From Acidobacteriota bacterium (lineage in GTDB: Bacteria; Acidobacteriota; Terriglobia; Terriglobales; Acidobacteriaceae): DNA of 12,826 nucleotides. The notes under the pieces are model-generated. The model saw only the letters and a list, made by a program, of their open reading frames with translations. It did no database searches and was not told the origin of the DNA. Every line of letters starts with the position of its first letter. Position 1 is the first letter of the stretch. The position numbers and the translations under genes were made by a program. Location of the stretch: NCBI GenBank assembly GCA_021798235.1, contig JAJZMO010000318.1, positions 1 through 12,826 on the forward strand. The letters run 5' to 3'. Positions 1 to 6,364 of the stretch are shown here, in pieces.

Positions 1-1933
1 CCTGCACGGCGGCGCGATCCTCTGGCACCAGCTTGCCCAGACGGCGCATCATCTCTGGATCGGCAACCCAGTCGATGCGGGCATCATCCACGCTGCGATC
101 CAAATGATTGGCCGTGGCGATGTACAAGCGCCAGATATTTTCCGCCTTCCACGGCGTCATCGCATCCGGGTGGACGGATTGAATATCCGCATAGGTCAGC
201 AAGGTCAGCAGGCGCAGATCATTGGGCGTGCCTACGGCGATGGCAAAGGCGCGCACCGTTTCTGCGTCAAAGATGTCCCGGCGCAAGGCCTGCGACATTT
301 CCAGATGCCCGCGAATCAAGCGCAGCACGGTCTCCTGCTGCTCTGGCTCCAGTTGCATCCGCTCCATGACAGCCGTGGCGATCTGCGCGCTCTGTTCGCA
401 ATGGCCAGCTTCACTGCGGGCCTTGCCTGTGTCGTGGAGCAGCGCGGCCAGATACAGCAGCGCTGGGTCGTCGACCTCACGCAGAATCTCTCCAAAGCGC
501 TGACTCCACTCGGCGGCGCGCGCATCCTTGGCTGCGGTTGCGCCTTCCAGCGCGTGCAGGTTGGCGATCACCAAAAACGTGTGTTCGTCGACGGTATAGC
601 GGTGGTAGGCATCGCGCATCACCAAGGCATCGACGCCGTGAAACTCTGGCAGTATCAGCTCCAGAATGCCCAACGAGTGCATTGCGTGCAGCGCGAGCGA
701 AGCGCCCGGAGCGACCAGAATCGTGCGCAGCACCTCCCACAGGTCGTGGCCTTCAGGCAGGTGTTGGGCCAGCACGGGCAGGCATTCCGACAGGCGGCCT
801 TCAGCCTCGCGCGTCAAGGGCAGCTTGTTTTGCGCGATCAACTCGAAGAGATGCAGCACGCAGTGCGGATCGCTGTACTCCTCTTGCGAGGCCAGCGCGA
901 TGCGCCCGTTCACCACGGGGCAGCCGTCCAGCAGTGTGCGACTGCGCCAGCGGCGAATCTGTCCCAGAAGTCCTATGGGCTGCACGCCAATCGTATCGAG
1001 CATCTGCCCGGTCATCCAGTCGATGGCGCGCGCGTGGCGAAAGTATTGGCGCATCCACTGTGCTGCGGGCACGGCGGCGCGCTCGGGCAATCCCAGGCCG
1101 ATGGCCGCAGCTTCTTCCTGTGCCTGCCAGTAGAGCACGTTGTCGTCGCGCTGGCTGCGGTAATGCAGAAAACAGCGCACGGTGAGCAAAAACTGATAGG
1201 CGACCGCAGACTCTTCGCGGTGCCGGGCGAAGAGTTGGCTCTCATACGGCGTGGCTGCAGAGCGGGCCTGCTCGGGCAGCAAGCGAGCCAGCCACTCGCA
1301 GGTGTGCTCATCGCGCATGCCGCCGGGTCCGTCTTTTAGGTTCGGCTCCAGATGGAAGAGCGTGTCTTGAAATTGTTCATGCCGACGCCGGGACAGATCC
1401 GCAATGTGCTCCAGCAGCGGACGCCGACGCCGCGACAACAGTGCGGGCAGGCTTTCCTGATCCAGCTTGCGGAACAATGTCTTCTCGCCCGTCAGAAATC
1501 TGCGGTCGATCAGCGAGAGTGTGAACTCAGGATTTTCAAAGCTCAGGCGTTCGCATTCCTCCAGCGTGCGCGTGGCCGCGCTGACGCGCAGGCCCATGTC
1601 CCACAGCGTCTGGCAAAGCTGGCGGATGGCGGCTTTGTGTTGCCGCTCCACGCCCTCATCGGCGCAAAGGAAGAGCAGATCGATGTCAGAAAATGGAAAG
1701 AGTTGGCGGCGTCCATAGCCGCCGATGGCGGCCAGCGCCAGACCGGGAGCGTTGTTGCTGGAACCGGAAAAGACCGCAGCCCAGAGTTGGGCAATGCGCT
1801 CATCCACGCCATTGGAGCGGCGCAGCACCAACGCTGCACCATCCTGCGTGCGCTCAAAGTCCTGGCGCAGTTCCTCAGAAAAGCTGTTGTACTGCTCGCG
1901 CAGGTTGCTGCTGTTGGTGGTGGGCTGGGTCAT
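1..1933 (-). CDS. glnD: PII uridylyltransferase / uridylyl-removing enzyme GlnD, partial (C-terminus beyond window)
   Basis: This is the cytosolic bifunctional nitrogen-sensor enzyme that attaches a nucleotide to Tyr51 of PII and removes it in response to glutamine. The frame is open from an ATG at 1933 to the left edge, giving about 644 residues; family members are usually 850-900. The nucleotidyltransferase motif GGYGRRQLFPFSDIDLL lies at residues 71-87, with metal-binding Asp83 and Asp85. The GlnD signature EPNLKDGPGGMRD is at 196-208. An HD hydrolase domain starts around YHRYTVDEH (about 443-451) and has LLHDTGK with His500-Asp501, followed by a GlnD-type LTYADI block. The tandem ACT domains that sense glutamine should lie outside the window. 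The start is supported by AAAGGAG at 1944-1950, 10 bases upstream. It is the third gene after amtB and glnB. In actinobacteria with the same order GlnD adenylylates PII, so the nucleotide used here is not certain. A long open frame on the opposite strand (104-1339) is a shadow. Confidence 0.95.
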   Translation of the reverse strand, partial: MTQPTTNSSNLREQYNSFSEELRQDFERTQDGAALVLRRSNGVDERIAQLWAAVFSGSSNNAPGLALAAIGGYGRRQLFPFSDIDLLFLCADEGVERQHKAAIRQLCQTLWDMGLRVSAATRTLEECERLSFENPEFTLSLIDRRFLTGEKTLFRKLDQESLPALLSRRRRPLLEHIADLSRRRHEQFQDTLFHLEPNLKDGPGGMRDEHTCEWLARLLPEQARSAATPYESQLFARHREESAVAYQFLLTVRCFLHYRSQRDDNVLYWQAQEEAAAIGLGLPERAAVPAAQWMRQYFRHARAIDWMTGQMLDTIGVQPIGLLGQIRRWRSRTLLDGCPVVNGRIALASQEEYSDPHCVLHLFELIAQNKLPLTREAEGRLSECLPVLAQHLPEGHDLWEVLRTILVAPGASLALHAMHSLGILELILPEFHGVDALVMRDAYHRYTVDEHTFLVIANLHALEGATAAKDARAAEWSQRFGEILREVDDPALLYLAALLHDTGKARSEAGHCEQSAQIATAVMERMQLEPEQQETVLRLIRGHLEMSQALRRDIFDAETVRAFAIAVGTPNDLRLLTLLTYADIQSVHPDAMTPWKAENIWRLYIATANHLDRSVDDARIDWVADPEMMRRLGKLVPEDRAAVQ

Positions 1934-1947
1934 GGCGGACGTGCTCC

Positions 1948-2025
1948 TTTCAGAAAGCGATTCCGGGTCTGGCGTCGTGTTCCCTCACTCCAAGCAGGGG
2001 GAAGATTCGTTTCAGGAAGCGATTC
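1948..2025. repeat. Pair of near-identical 16-base direct repeats upstream of glnD
   Basis: TTTCAGAAAGCGATTC at 1948-1963 and TTTCAGGAAGCGATTC at 2010-2025 match at 15 of 16 bases, 62 bases apart. The copy nearer glnD overlaps the glnD ribosome-binding site (1944-1950) by three bases, so a protein bound there, or RNA pairing, could affect translation. The function is unknown. Confidence 0.5.
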
Positions 2026-2030
2026 GCTTC
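2016..2030. repeat. Perfect 7-1-7 palindrome between glnB and glnD
   Basis: GAAGCGA, one base, TCGCTTC form a perfect inverted repeat 83 bases upstream of the glnD start. It overlaps the second copy of a direct repeat (2010-2025). It could be a regulator-binding site or an RNA hairpin. No T-tract follows it on the minus strand, so it is not an obvious terminator. Confidence 0.5.
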
Positions 2031-2041
2031 ATCCATCCGTT

Positions 2042-2083
2042 GGCCCATGCTGCATGGGCCGCTGCGGTGTGCGCCAGCGGCCC
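2042..2083 (-). promoter_or_regulatory. Two overlapping, mutually exclusive hairpins in the glnB-glnD gap
   Basis: Hairpin A is at 2042-2060: GGCCCATGC, one base, GCATGGGCC, a 9-base perfect repeat. Hairpin B has arms 2056-2064 and 2075-2083 (GGGCCGCTG / CAGCGGCCC) with a 10-base loop. They share 2056-2060, so they cannot form together. Hairpin B begins 10 bases after the glnB stop and would form first in the minus-strand transcript. Neither is followed by a run of T on the minus strand, so an intrinsic terminator is unlikely. Attenuation, RNA processing or mRNA stabilisation are possible roles. Confidence 0.5.
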
Positions 2084-2093
2084 TGTGCCCGCA

Positions 2094-2432
2094 CTAAAGC
2101 GCCGCTTCGCCGCGTTCGTCGTTGCGAATACGAATGGCCTCATCCACCTTGGACAAAAAGATTTTGCCGTCGCCGATCTTGCCCGTGCGTGCGGCCTTGG
2201 TGATGGCCTGCACCACGCGCTCGACCATGGCGTCGGCCACGACCAGTTCCACTTTGATCTTGGGCAACACGTCCACGGAGTACTCGCGTCCGCGGTAAAA
2301 CTCCGTGTGTCCTTTTTGGCGGCCATGGCCGCGCGCTTCCAGAATCGTCAGGCCGTCGGCCCCGATCTCCGCCAGCGCGTCCTTGACCGCGTCCAGCTTG
2401 GATGGCTGCAATACTGCTTCAATCTTGTACAT
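2094..2432 (-). CDS. glnB: Nitrogen regulatory protein PII
   Basis: This 112-residue protein has the exact usual length of PII, the trimeric cytosolic sensor that binds ATP/ADP and 2-oxoglutarate and controls AmtB and other nitrogen-metabolism targets. The T-loop carries RQKGHTEFYRGREYSVD, with the modification site Tyr51 intact. The C-terminal signature TGKIGDGKIF is also intact. Asp54 is the residue typical of GlnB rather than GlnK, but its place beside amtB is where GlnK is usually found, so glnK would be an equally fair name. The ATG at 2432 is supported by GGAG at 2442-2445, 9 bases upstream. It lies between amtB (93-base gap) and glnD (160-base gap) on the same strand. GlnD is expected to modify it at Tyr51, and it is expected to block the AmtB channel by inserting its T-loop. 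Confidence 0.97.
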   Translation of the reverse strand: MYKIEAVLQPSKLDAVKDALAEIGADGLTILEARGHGRQKGHTEFYRGREYSVDVLPKIKVELVVADAMVERVVQAITKAARTGKIGDGKIFLSKVDEAIRIRNDERGEAAL

Positions 2433-2495
2433 GCTCCGGTTCTCCGTCCGTGATCTTGTCTATCGTCAAAGTCTGTGGCACATTGCGTTCAACTC

Positions 2496-2519
2496 CGGCG
2501 TGGGAGATGGCCCACGCCG
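2496..2519 (-). promoter_or_regulatory. GC-rich hairpin in the amtB-glnB gap
   Basis: A perfect 9-base stem (CGGCGTGGG at 2496-2504, CCCACGCCG at 2511-2519) with a 6-base loop begins 6 bases after the amtB stop codon. No T-run follows on the minus strand, so it is probably not a full intrinsic terminator. It may protect the amtB message from 3' decay or reduce readthrough into glnB and glnD. Confidence 0.55.
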
Positions 2520-2525
2520 TGCCGT

Positions 2526-4034
2526 TTACGAGGTGACAATCTCCCAATCGTACCCTTCTTCGCCATGCTGGGTAATGTCCAATCCTTCGCGTTCTTCGTC
2601 ATGGCTGACGCGCAGGCCGACCGTCCAATCGACGATCTTGAGCAGCACCAGCGTGCCCACAATGGACACCGTCCAGGCAATGGCCACGCCTGCCAACTGA
2701 TTCAGCAGTTGATGCGCATTGCCTTCCAGCAGGCCGGAGGGCAGCACATGGCCCTGCGCGTCTTTGAAGATGGGATTGATAGCGCTGGAGGCGAAGATGC
2801 CTGTCAGCAGCGCGCCGATGGTGCCACCGGCTCCGTGTACGCCAAAGGCGTCCAGGGAATCGTCATAGCCAAACCAATTTTTGACCTTGACGACCATAAA
2901 GAAGCAGAAGACACCGGCGATGGCTCCAATGGCCAGCGCGGACATGGGACTGACGAAGCCCGCAGCAGGCGTAATGGCGACCAGCCCAGCCACAGCGCCG
3001 GAGATGGCTCCGAGCGCGCTGGGCTTGCCATTGCGCAACCATTCGGCCAAGCTCCACGTGCAGGCCGCAGCGGCTGCGCCAAAGTGCGTGGCCACAAACG
3101 CGCTGGTGGCCAGCGTGCCCGCAGAGAGCGCGCTGCCGGCATTAAAGCCGAACCAGCCCACCCACAACATGCAAGCTCCAATGAAGCTGAGCACGACGCT
3201 GTGCGGCGGCATCGGCTCCTTGGGATAGCCCAGGCGCTTGCCCAGATACAACGCGCAGACCAGCGCTGAGACGCCCGAAGTGACATGCACCACCGTGCCG
3301 CCAGCAAAGTCCAGCGTGGGGAAGCGTCCGCCGAGCGAGGCATTCAACAGTCCGCCCTTGCCCCAGACCATGTGCGCCATCGGCGCGTACACCACGATGG
3401 ACCACAGCGTGGTGAACAAGGCCATGGCGCTAAACTTCATGCGCTCAGCAAAGGCACCGGAGATCAACGCGGGCGTGATGATGGCAAACATCAACTGGTA
3501 AATCATGTAGGTTTGCAGCGGCAGTGTGGGTGCGTAGTCGGCGTCTGGAGCCAGACCGACTCCGTGCAAAAACGCCTGATGAATGCCGCCGATGAAACTG
3601 TTGCCCGCGCTGAAGCACAGGCTGTAGGAGAGGATGCCCCAAATCACGGTGACGATGCCCATCAGCGCAAAGCTGTGCATCATCGTGCTCAATACATTCT
3701 TCTTGCGCACCAGGCCGCCGTAGAACAGCGCCAGTCCGGGGCCGGTCATCATCAACACCAGCGCAGCACAGACCAGCATCCATGCGTTGTCGGCGGACAT
3801 CTGCGCCTGCGCGGCCTGCTGGTCGAGCTTGGCCAAGTGGTCTTGAATCGCTTGCAATGCTGCCTGCGAATTCGCGGTTGCAATCTGCGCTCCAATATCG
3901 GGAGCAACAATGGTTGCGGCCAGCCGCGTCGTGGCGGCATGCGCGGGAAGGGCTGTGCCTGTCAGGGCAAGCAGTCCGATTCCCATAAGTCCTGTGGCGA
4001 AAATGCGTCTCCAGCCAGATTGATCTCGATACAT
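2526..4034 (-). CDS. amtB: Ammonium transporter (Amt family) with signal peptide
   Basis: This 502-residue inner-membrane ammonium channel opens the nitrogen operon. Residues 1 to about 33 look like a signal peptide ending in ALPAHA. About 45 residues of predicted periplasmic extension follow before the first core helix at ADNAWMLV (81-88). Core motifs include FYGGLVRKKN (104-113), the binding-site Asp242 in LDFAGGTVVH, and the twin pore histidines His250 and His400 (FGVHGAGG). The C-terminal tail GLRVSHDEEREGLDITQHGE (473-492) closely matches the conserved cytoplasmic tail that contacts PII, which fits the downstream glnB. The ATG at 4034 has only a weak GGAAA upstream but gives a complete signal peptide. 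No convincing promoter is visible in the 251 bases between it and the tRNA gene. Confidence 0.96.
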   Translation of the reverse strand: MYRDQSGWRRIFATGLMGIGLLALTGTALPAHAATTRLAATIVAPDIGAQIATANSQAALQAIQDHLAKLDQQAAQAQMSADNAWMLVCAALVLMMTGPGLALFYGGLVRKKNVLSTMMHSFALMGIVTVIWGILSYSLCFSAGNSFIGGIHQAFLHGVGLAPDADYAPTLPLQTYMIYQLMFAIITPALISGAFAERMKFSAMALFTTLWSIVVYAPMAHMVWGKGGLLNASLGGRFPTLDFAGGTVVHVTSGVSALVCALYLGKRLGYPKEPMPPHSVVLSFIGACMLWVGWFGFNAGSALSAGTLATSAFVATHFGAAAAACTWSLAEWLRNGKPSALGAISGAVAGLVAITPAAGFVSPMSALAIGAIAGVFCFFMVVKVKNWFGYDDSLDAFGVHGAGGTIGALLTGIFASSAINPIFKDAQGHVLPSGLLEGNAHQLLNQLAGVAIAWTVSIVGTLVLLKIVDWTVGLRVSHDEEREGLDITQHGEEGYDWEIVTS

Positions 4035-4087
4035 GGCGTTTCCAATCGGTTATGTAAGGTATGTCTGCACAGCAGTGTGTTGTTGCC

Positions 4088-4157
4088 TGGAGCGTCCCGG
4101 CTCCACAGCTTTGCCTGCATCCGGTCACGCTTGCGGCGCGTGTGCGGATGCGCACAC
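4088..4157 (-). promoter_or_regulatory. Hairpins in the presumed amtB leader
   Basis: Two inverted repeats lie upstream of amtB. GTGTGCG / CGCACAC is a perfect 7-base stem with a 4-base loop at 4140-4157, and TGGAGC / GCTCCA is a 6-base stem with a 6-base loop at 4088-4105. If transcription starts further right, both would fold in the amtB 5' leader. The rest of the gap (4035-4285) shows no gene and no clear sigma-54 site. Function is unknown. Confidence 0.35.
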
Positions 4158-4240
4158 AGAGAATCCTGGTTGCATCTCTAGAATAGCAATGCTGCATGGA
4201 AAACTTCCACGGAAATCTTTGCCCTGGTACGCTGCGATGG

Positions 4241-4270
4241 TTCAAATGCCGCCTGTATTTCTGCTAAGAT
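4241..4270 (+). promoter_or_regulatory. Possible sigma-70-type promoter of tRNA-Gly
   Basis: TTCAAA at 4241-4246 and TAAGAT at 4265-4270 are separated by 18 bases, and each matches the consensus at 4 of 6 positions. The expected start, about 4277, lies 9 bases before the mature tRNA. This is plausible from position but weak in sequence. Confidence 0.4.
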
Positions 4271-4285
4271 CAGGAATCGGCCAGA

Positions 4286-4360
4286 GCGGGAGTAGCTCAA
4301 TGGTAGAGTAGCGGCTTCCCAAGCCGTTGGTTGCGGGTTCGATCCCCGTCTCCCGCTCCA
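4286..4360 (+). tRNA. tRNA-Gly (anticodon CCC)
   Basis: This 75-base cloverleaf includes an encoded CCA. The acceptor stem GCGGGAG (4286-4292) pairs with CTCCCGC (4350-4356). The discriminator base is T (4357) and CCA follows at 4358-4360. The anticodon loop TTCCCAA sits on a GCGGC/GCCGT stem, so the anticodon is CCC and it reads the glycine codon GGG. The T-arm GCGGGTTCGATCCCCGT is canonical. A U discriminator is typical of bacterial glycine tRNAs. It lies 67 bases upstream of the Wzi gene start with no clear terminator between them. Confidence 0.97.
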
Positions 4361-4427
4361 ATGTTGGAGGGGGTTGCATCCGTCAATCTGCCGTTTGCAC
4401 AGAAAAAAATCAGTTTTTGAGGTATCC

Positions 4428-6263
4428 GTGAAACCCAATCCGCTACGGTCTCGACGTACACAAGCATTCCTCGTCGCCATTTTGGCTGCGCTTTGCACCT
4501 CCGCTTCGCTGCTGGCGCAGCAGGCCGGGGAGTTGCTCGCCACGGCCCATTCCCCTGCCGCGCAAACCGAATCCCTGCCCGCGCCGCAGAAGACGAAGAA
4601 CGCGCAGGCCGACGGCAATGAGTCCATGCCCGCCTATGCCCCCGAAGCAAACATCGAGATTCCCTCCAATGCTGGTTCCACCTATATCCCAGTCGATAGC
4701 TGGATTTACCCGGCGTTGCTTCGTCTGTATTCCCTGGGGTATTTGGATACGGCGGTGCTCGGCATGCGCCCGTGGACGCGCCTGAGTGTGCTGCGCATGT
4801 TGCAGGCATCCCAAGAGGACATCTTGGGCGACGGCAAACCGGAGGCTGTGGCGATCTACCATTCCGTACTCAACGAAATCCAGCCGGATCTAAAGACCGC
4901 GGGGGATTGGAAGCCCCATGCAATTCTGGACGCAACCTATGAGCGCGTCACCGGCATTGCAGGCACTCCGCTCAATGACAGCTACCACCTCGGCCAGACC
5001 ATCATTAACGATTATGGCCGCCCGTATGAGCAGGGCTTCAACGACTACACCGGTTTTAGCGGGCGCGGTAACATGGGCCGCTTCACGCTCTTCGTGCGCG
5101 GGGAGTATCAACACGCGCCCAGCGCCACGGGCTACTCCGCCGCGCTGGCGCAAACCCTGGCCAACAACGATGGCGTACCCGACGTGCCGCAGAGCACCAT
5201 TCCTGCGGGGCCGATTGCTGCGCAAAATTACTTTCGCCTGATTGAAGCCAATCTTTCCTATCAGTTCTTGAACCATGAGTTTTCTATCGGCAAGAGCGAT
5301 GTGTGGGATGGTCCGGCACTGGGCGGCTCCTTTGACTGGAGCAACAACGCGCAGAATATCTACTCCTTTCGCATTAACCGCGTTGAGCCGCTGCACATTC
5401 CGATTCTGTCGTTCTTCATTGGCCCGGTTCGGTATGAGTTTCTCGTCGGCAGCCTCAAGGGACACACCTACCCCAATGCTCCCTGGGTACACATGGAGAA
5501 GTTTGAGTTCACACCCACGGGAAATTTTGAGTTTGGATTTTCGCGCACCGATATATGGGGCGGCGCAGGACACGAACCCGTCACCTTCGGCACATTCTGG
5601 AATAGCTTTTGGAGCTTCCAGAATGTGCCGGTATCTCAAAAATTCTCGATCAATGATCCTGGTGCTCGCTTCAGCACCTTTGATTACACTTATCGACTCC
5701 CCTTTTTGCGTCATTGGCTAACGCAATATACAGATTCGGAAGTTCATGATGATGTCACTCCTGTTAGTGCGCCGCAACGGGCTGCCGTGCGGGCTGGCCT
5801 GTATCTTTCGCACGTTCCGGGAGCGCCGAAATGGGATCTGCGCGCTGAAGCCGTCTACACAGATGTGCCGATTATTAACAGTCAGGGTGGTTCCTTCATG
5901 TACTACGAAACCGTGCAGCGCCAAGGCTACACCAACGAGGGCAACATCTTCGGCGACTGGATTGGCCGCGAATCCAAAGGCGGTCAGGCTTGGCTGACCG
6001 ATAACCTCTCGCCCTCGGAAATGGTGCAACTCTCCTACAGAAACGCCAAGGCGGCCAAGGACTTCATCCCCGGTGGTACCACGCAGAATCTGTTCACCGT
6101 TCGGGCTGTAAAAAAAATCCGTCCGCAGGTCGAACTCGATGGATGGCTGCAATATGAGCGCTGGAAGGCACCCATATACAAGACCGGCGGACAGACGGAC
6201 GTTACCACCACGGTGCAGTTGACTTGGTTCCCGAAGATACAGCGCGGCCTGCGCGCCTGGTAG
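4428..6263 (+). CDS. Capsule assembly Wzi-family outer-membrane protein
   Basis: This protein of about 611 residues resembles the Wzi capsule-assembly family, beta-barrel proteins that help hold capsular polysaccharide on the outer membrane. The GTG at 4428 is preferred because GAGG (4419-4422) lies 5 bases upstream and the product then starts with a clean signal peptide: a basic segment KPNPLRSRR, a hydrophobic stretch, and a likely cut after SLLA near residue 30. An in-frame TTG at 4374 would add 18 residues in front of the signal and is less likely. After a linker rich in Pro, Ala and Gln (about 31-80), the motif YIPVDSWIYPALLRLYSLGY (86-105) and LGMRPWTRLSVLRML start the family domain. 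The C-terminus, VQLTWFPKIQRGLRAW, ends in an aromatic residue, as is usual for outer-membrane barrels. The frame is intact. It is convergent with the fused UDP-sugar enzyme and shares its locus with Wzc and Wza genes. Confidence 0.88.
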   Translation: MKPNPLRSRRTQAFLVAILAALCTSASLLAQQAGELLATAHSPAAQTESLPAPQKTKNAQADGNESMPAYAPEANIEIPSNAGSTYIPVDSWIYPALLRLYSLGYLDTAVLGMRPWTRLSVLRMLQASQEDILGDGKPEAVAIYHSVLNEIQPDLKTAGDWKPHAILDATYERVTGIAGTPLNDSYHLGQTIINDYGRPYEQGFNDYTGFSGRGNMGRFTLFVRGEYQHAPSATGYSAALAQTLANNDGVPDVPQSTIPAGPIAAQNYFRLIEANLSYQFLNHEFSIGKSDVWDGPALGGSFDWSNNAQNIYSFRINRVEPLHIPILSFFIGPVRYEFLVGSLKGHTYPNAPWVHMEKFEFTPTGNFEFGFSRTDIWGGAGHEPVTFGTFWNSFWSFQNVPVSQKFSINDPGARFSTFDYTYRLPFLRHWLTQYTDSEVHDDVTPVSAPQRAAVRAGLYLSHVPGAPKWDLRAEAVYTDVPIINSQGGSFMYYETVQRQGYTNEGNIFGDWIGRESKGGQAWLTDNLSPSEMVQLSYRNAKAAKDFIPGGTTQNLFTVRAVKKIRPQVELDGWLQYERWKAPIYKTGGQTDVTTTVQLTWFPKIQRGLRAW

Positions 6264-6271
6264 ACCCGGCT

Positions 6272-6339
6272 CCCACTCTAGCTCTCAAAGAGCGTGGCTA
6301 GAGTGGGGCAGCTCCTCCCCCAATCCTCATTTTTTGGGG
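6272..6339. terminator. Hairpin region between convergent genes, probable bidirectional terminator
   Basis: The 101-base gap between the two convergent genes holds an 11-base perfect stem (CCCACTCTAGC at 6272-6282, GCTAGAGTGGG at 6297-6307). A smaller stem follows, CCCCAA (6318-6323) with TTGGGG (6334-6339). A run of six T lies at 6330-6335, but it is 23 bases from the strong stem and partly inside the small one, so the arrangement is not a textbook intrinsic terminator. Convergent placement and stem strength favour transcription ending here on both strands. Confidence 0.5.
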
Positions 6340-6364
6340 AATACCGGCACTGAAAATGCTTCTG

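Noticed and set aside
104..1339. 411-codon plus-strand open frame opposite glnD
   Set aside because: It is in the exact antisense codon register to glnD, shows no recognisable domain, and is explained by GC-rich codon bias of the real gene.
2475..2490. TGGCAC sigma-54-like -24 element near glnB
   Set aside because: It is on the plus strand, facing away from glnB, and no TTGC lies at the required spacing.
3285..4181. 298-codon plus-strand open frame opposite amtB
   Set aside because: The minus strand encodes a full-length Amt transporter with all motifs; the plus translation is low-complexity and Gln/His/Arg-rich, typical of a shadow.
4180..4200. Sigma-54 promoter for amtB (a TTGCT -12-like element on the minus strand)
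   Set aside because: The -24 element reads TCCATGC and lacks the invariant GG, so the match fails.
4197..4209. Short palindrome TGGAA-AAC-TTCCA between amtB and the tRNA
   Set aside because: Five-base arms are common by chance and no second copy was seen nearby.
4374..4427. TTG start at 4374 for the Wzi-family gene
   Set aside because: It would put 18 residues before the signal peptide; the GTG at 4428 has a properly spaced GAGG and yields a clean signal.
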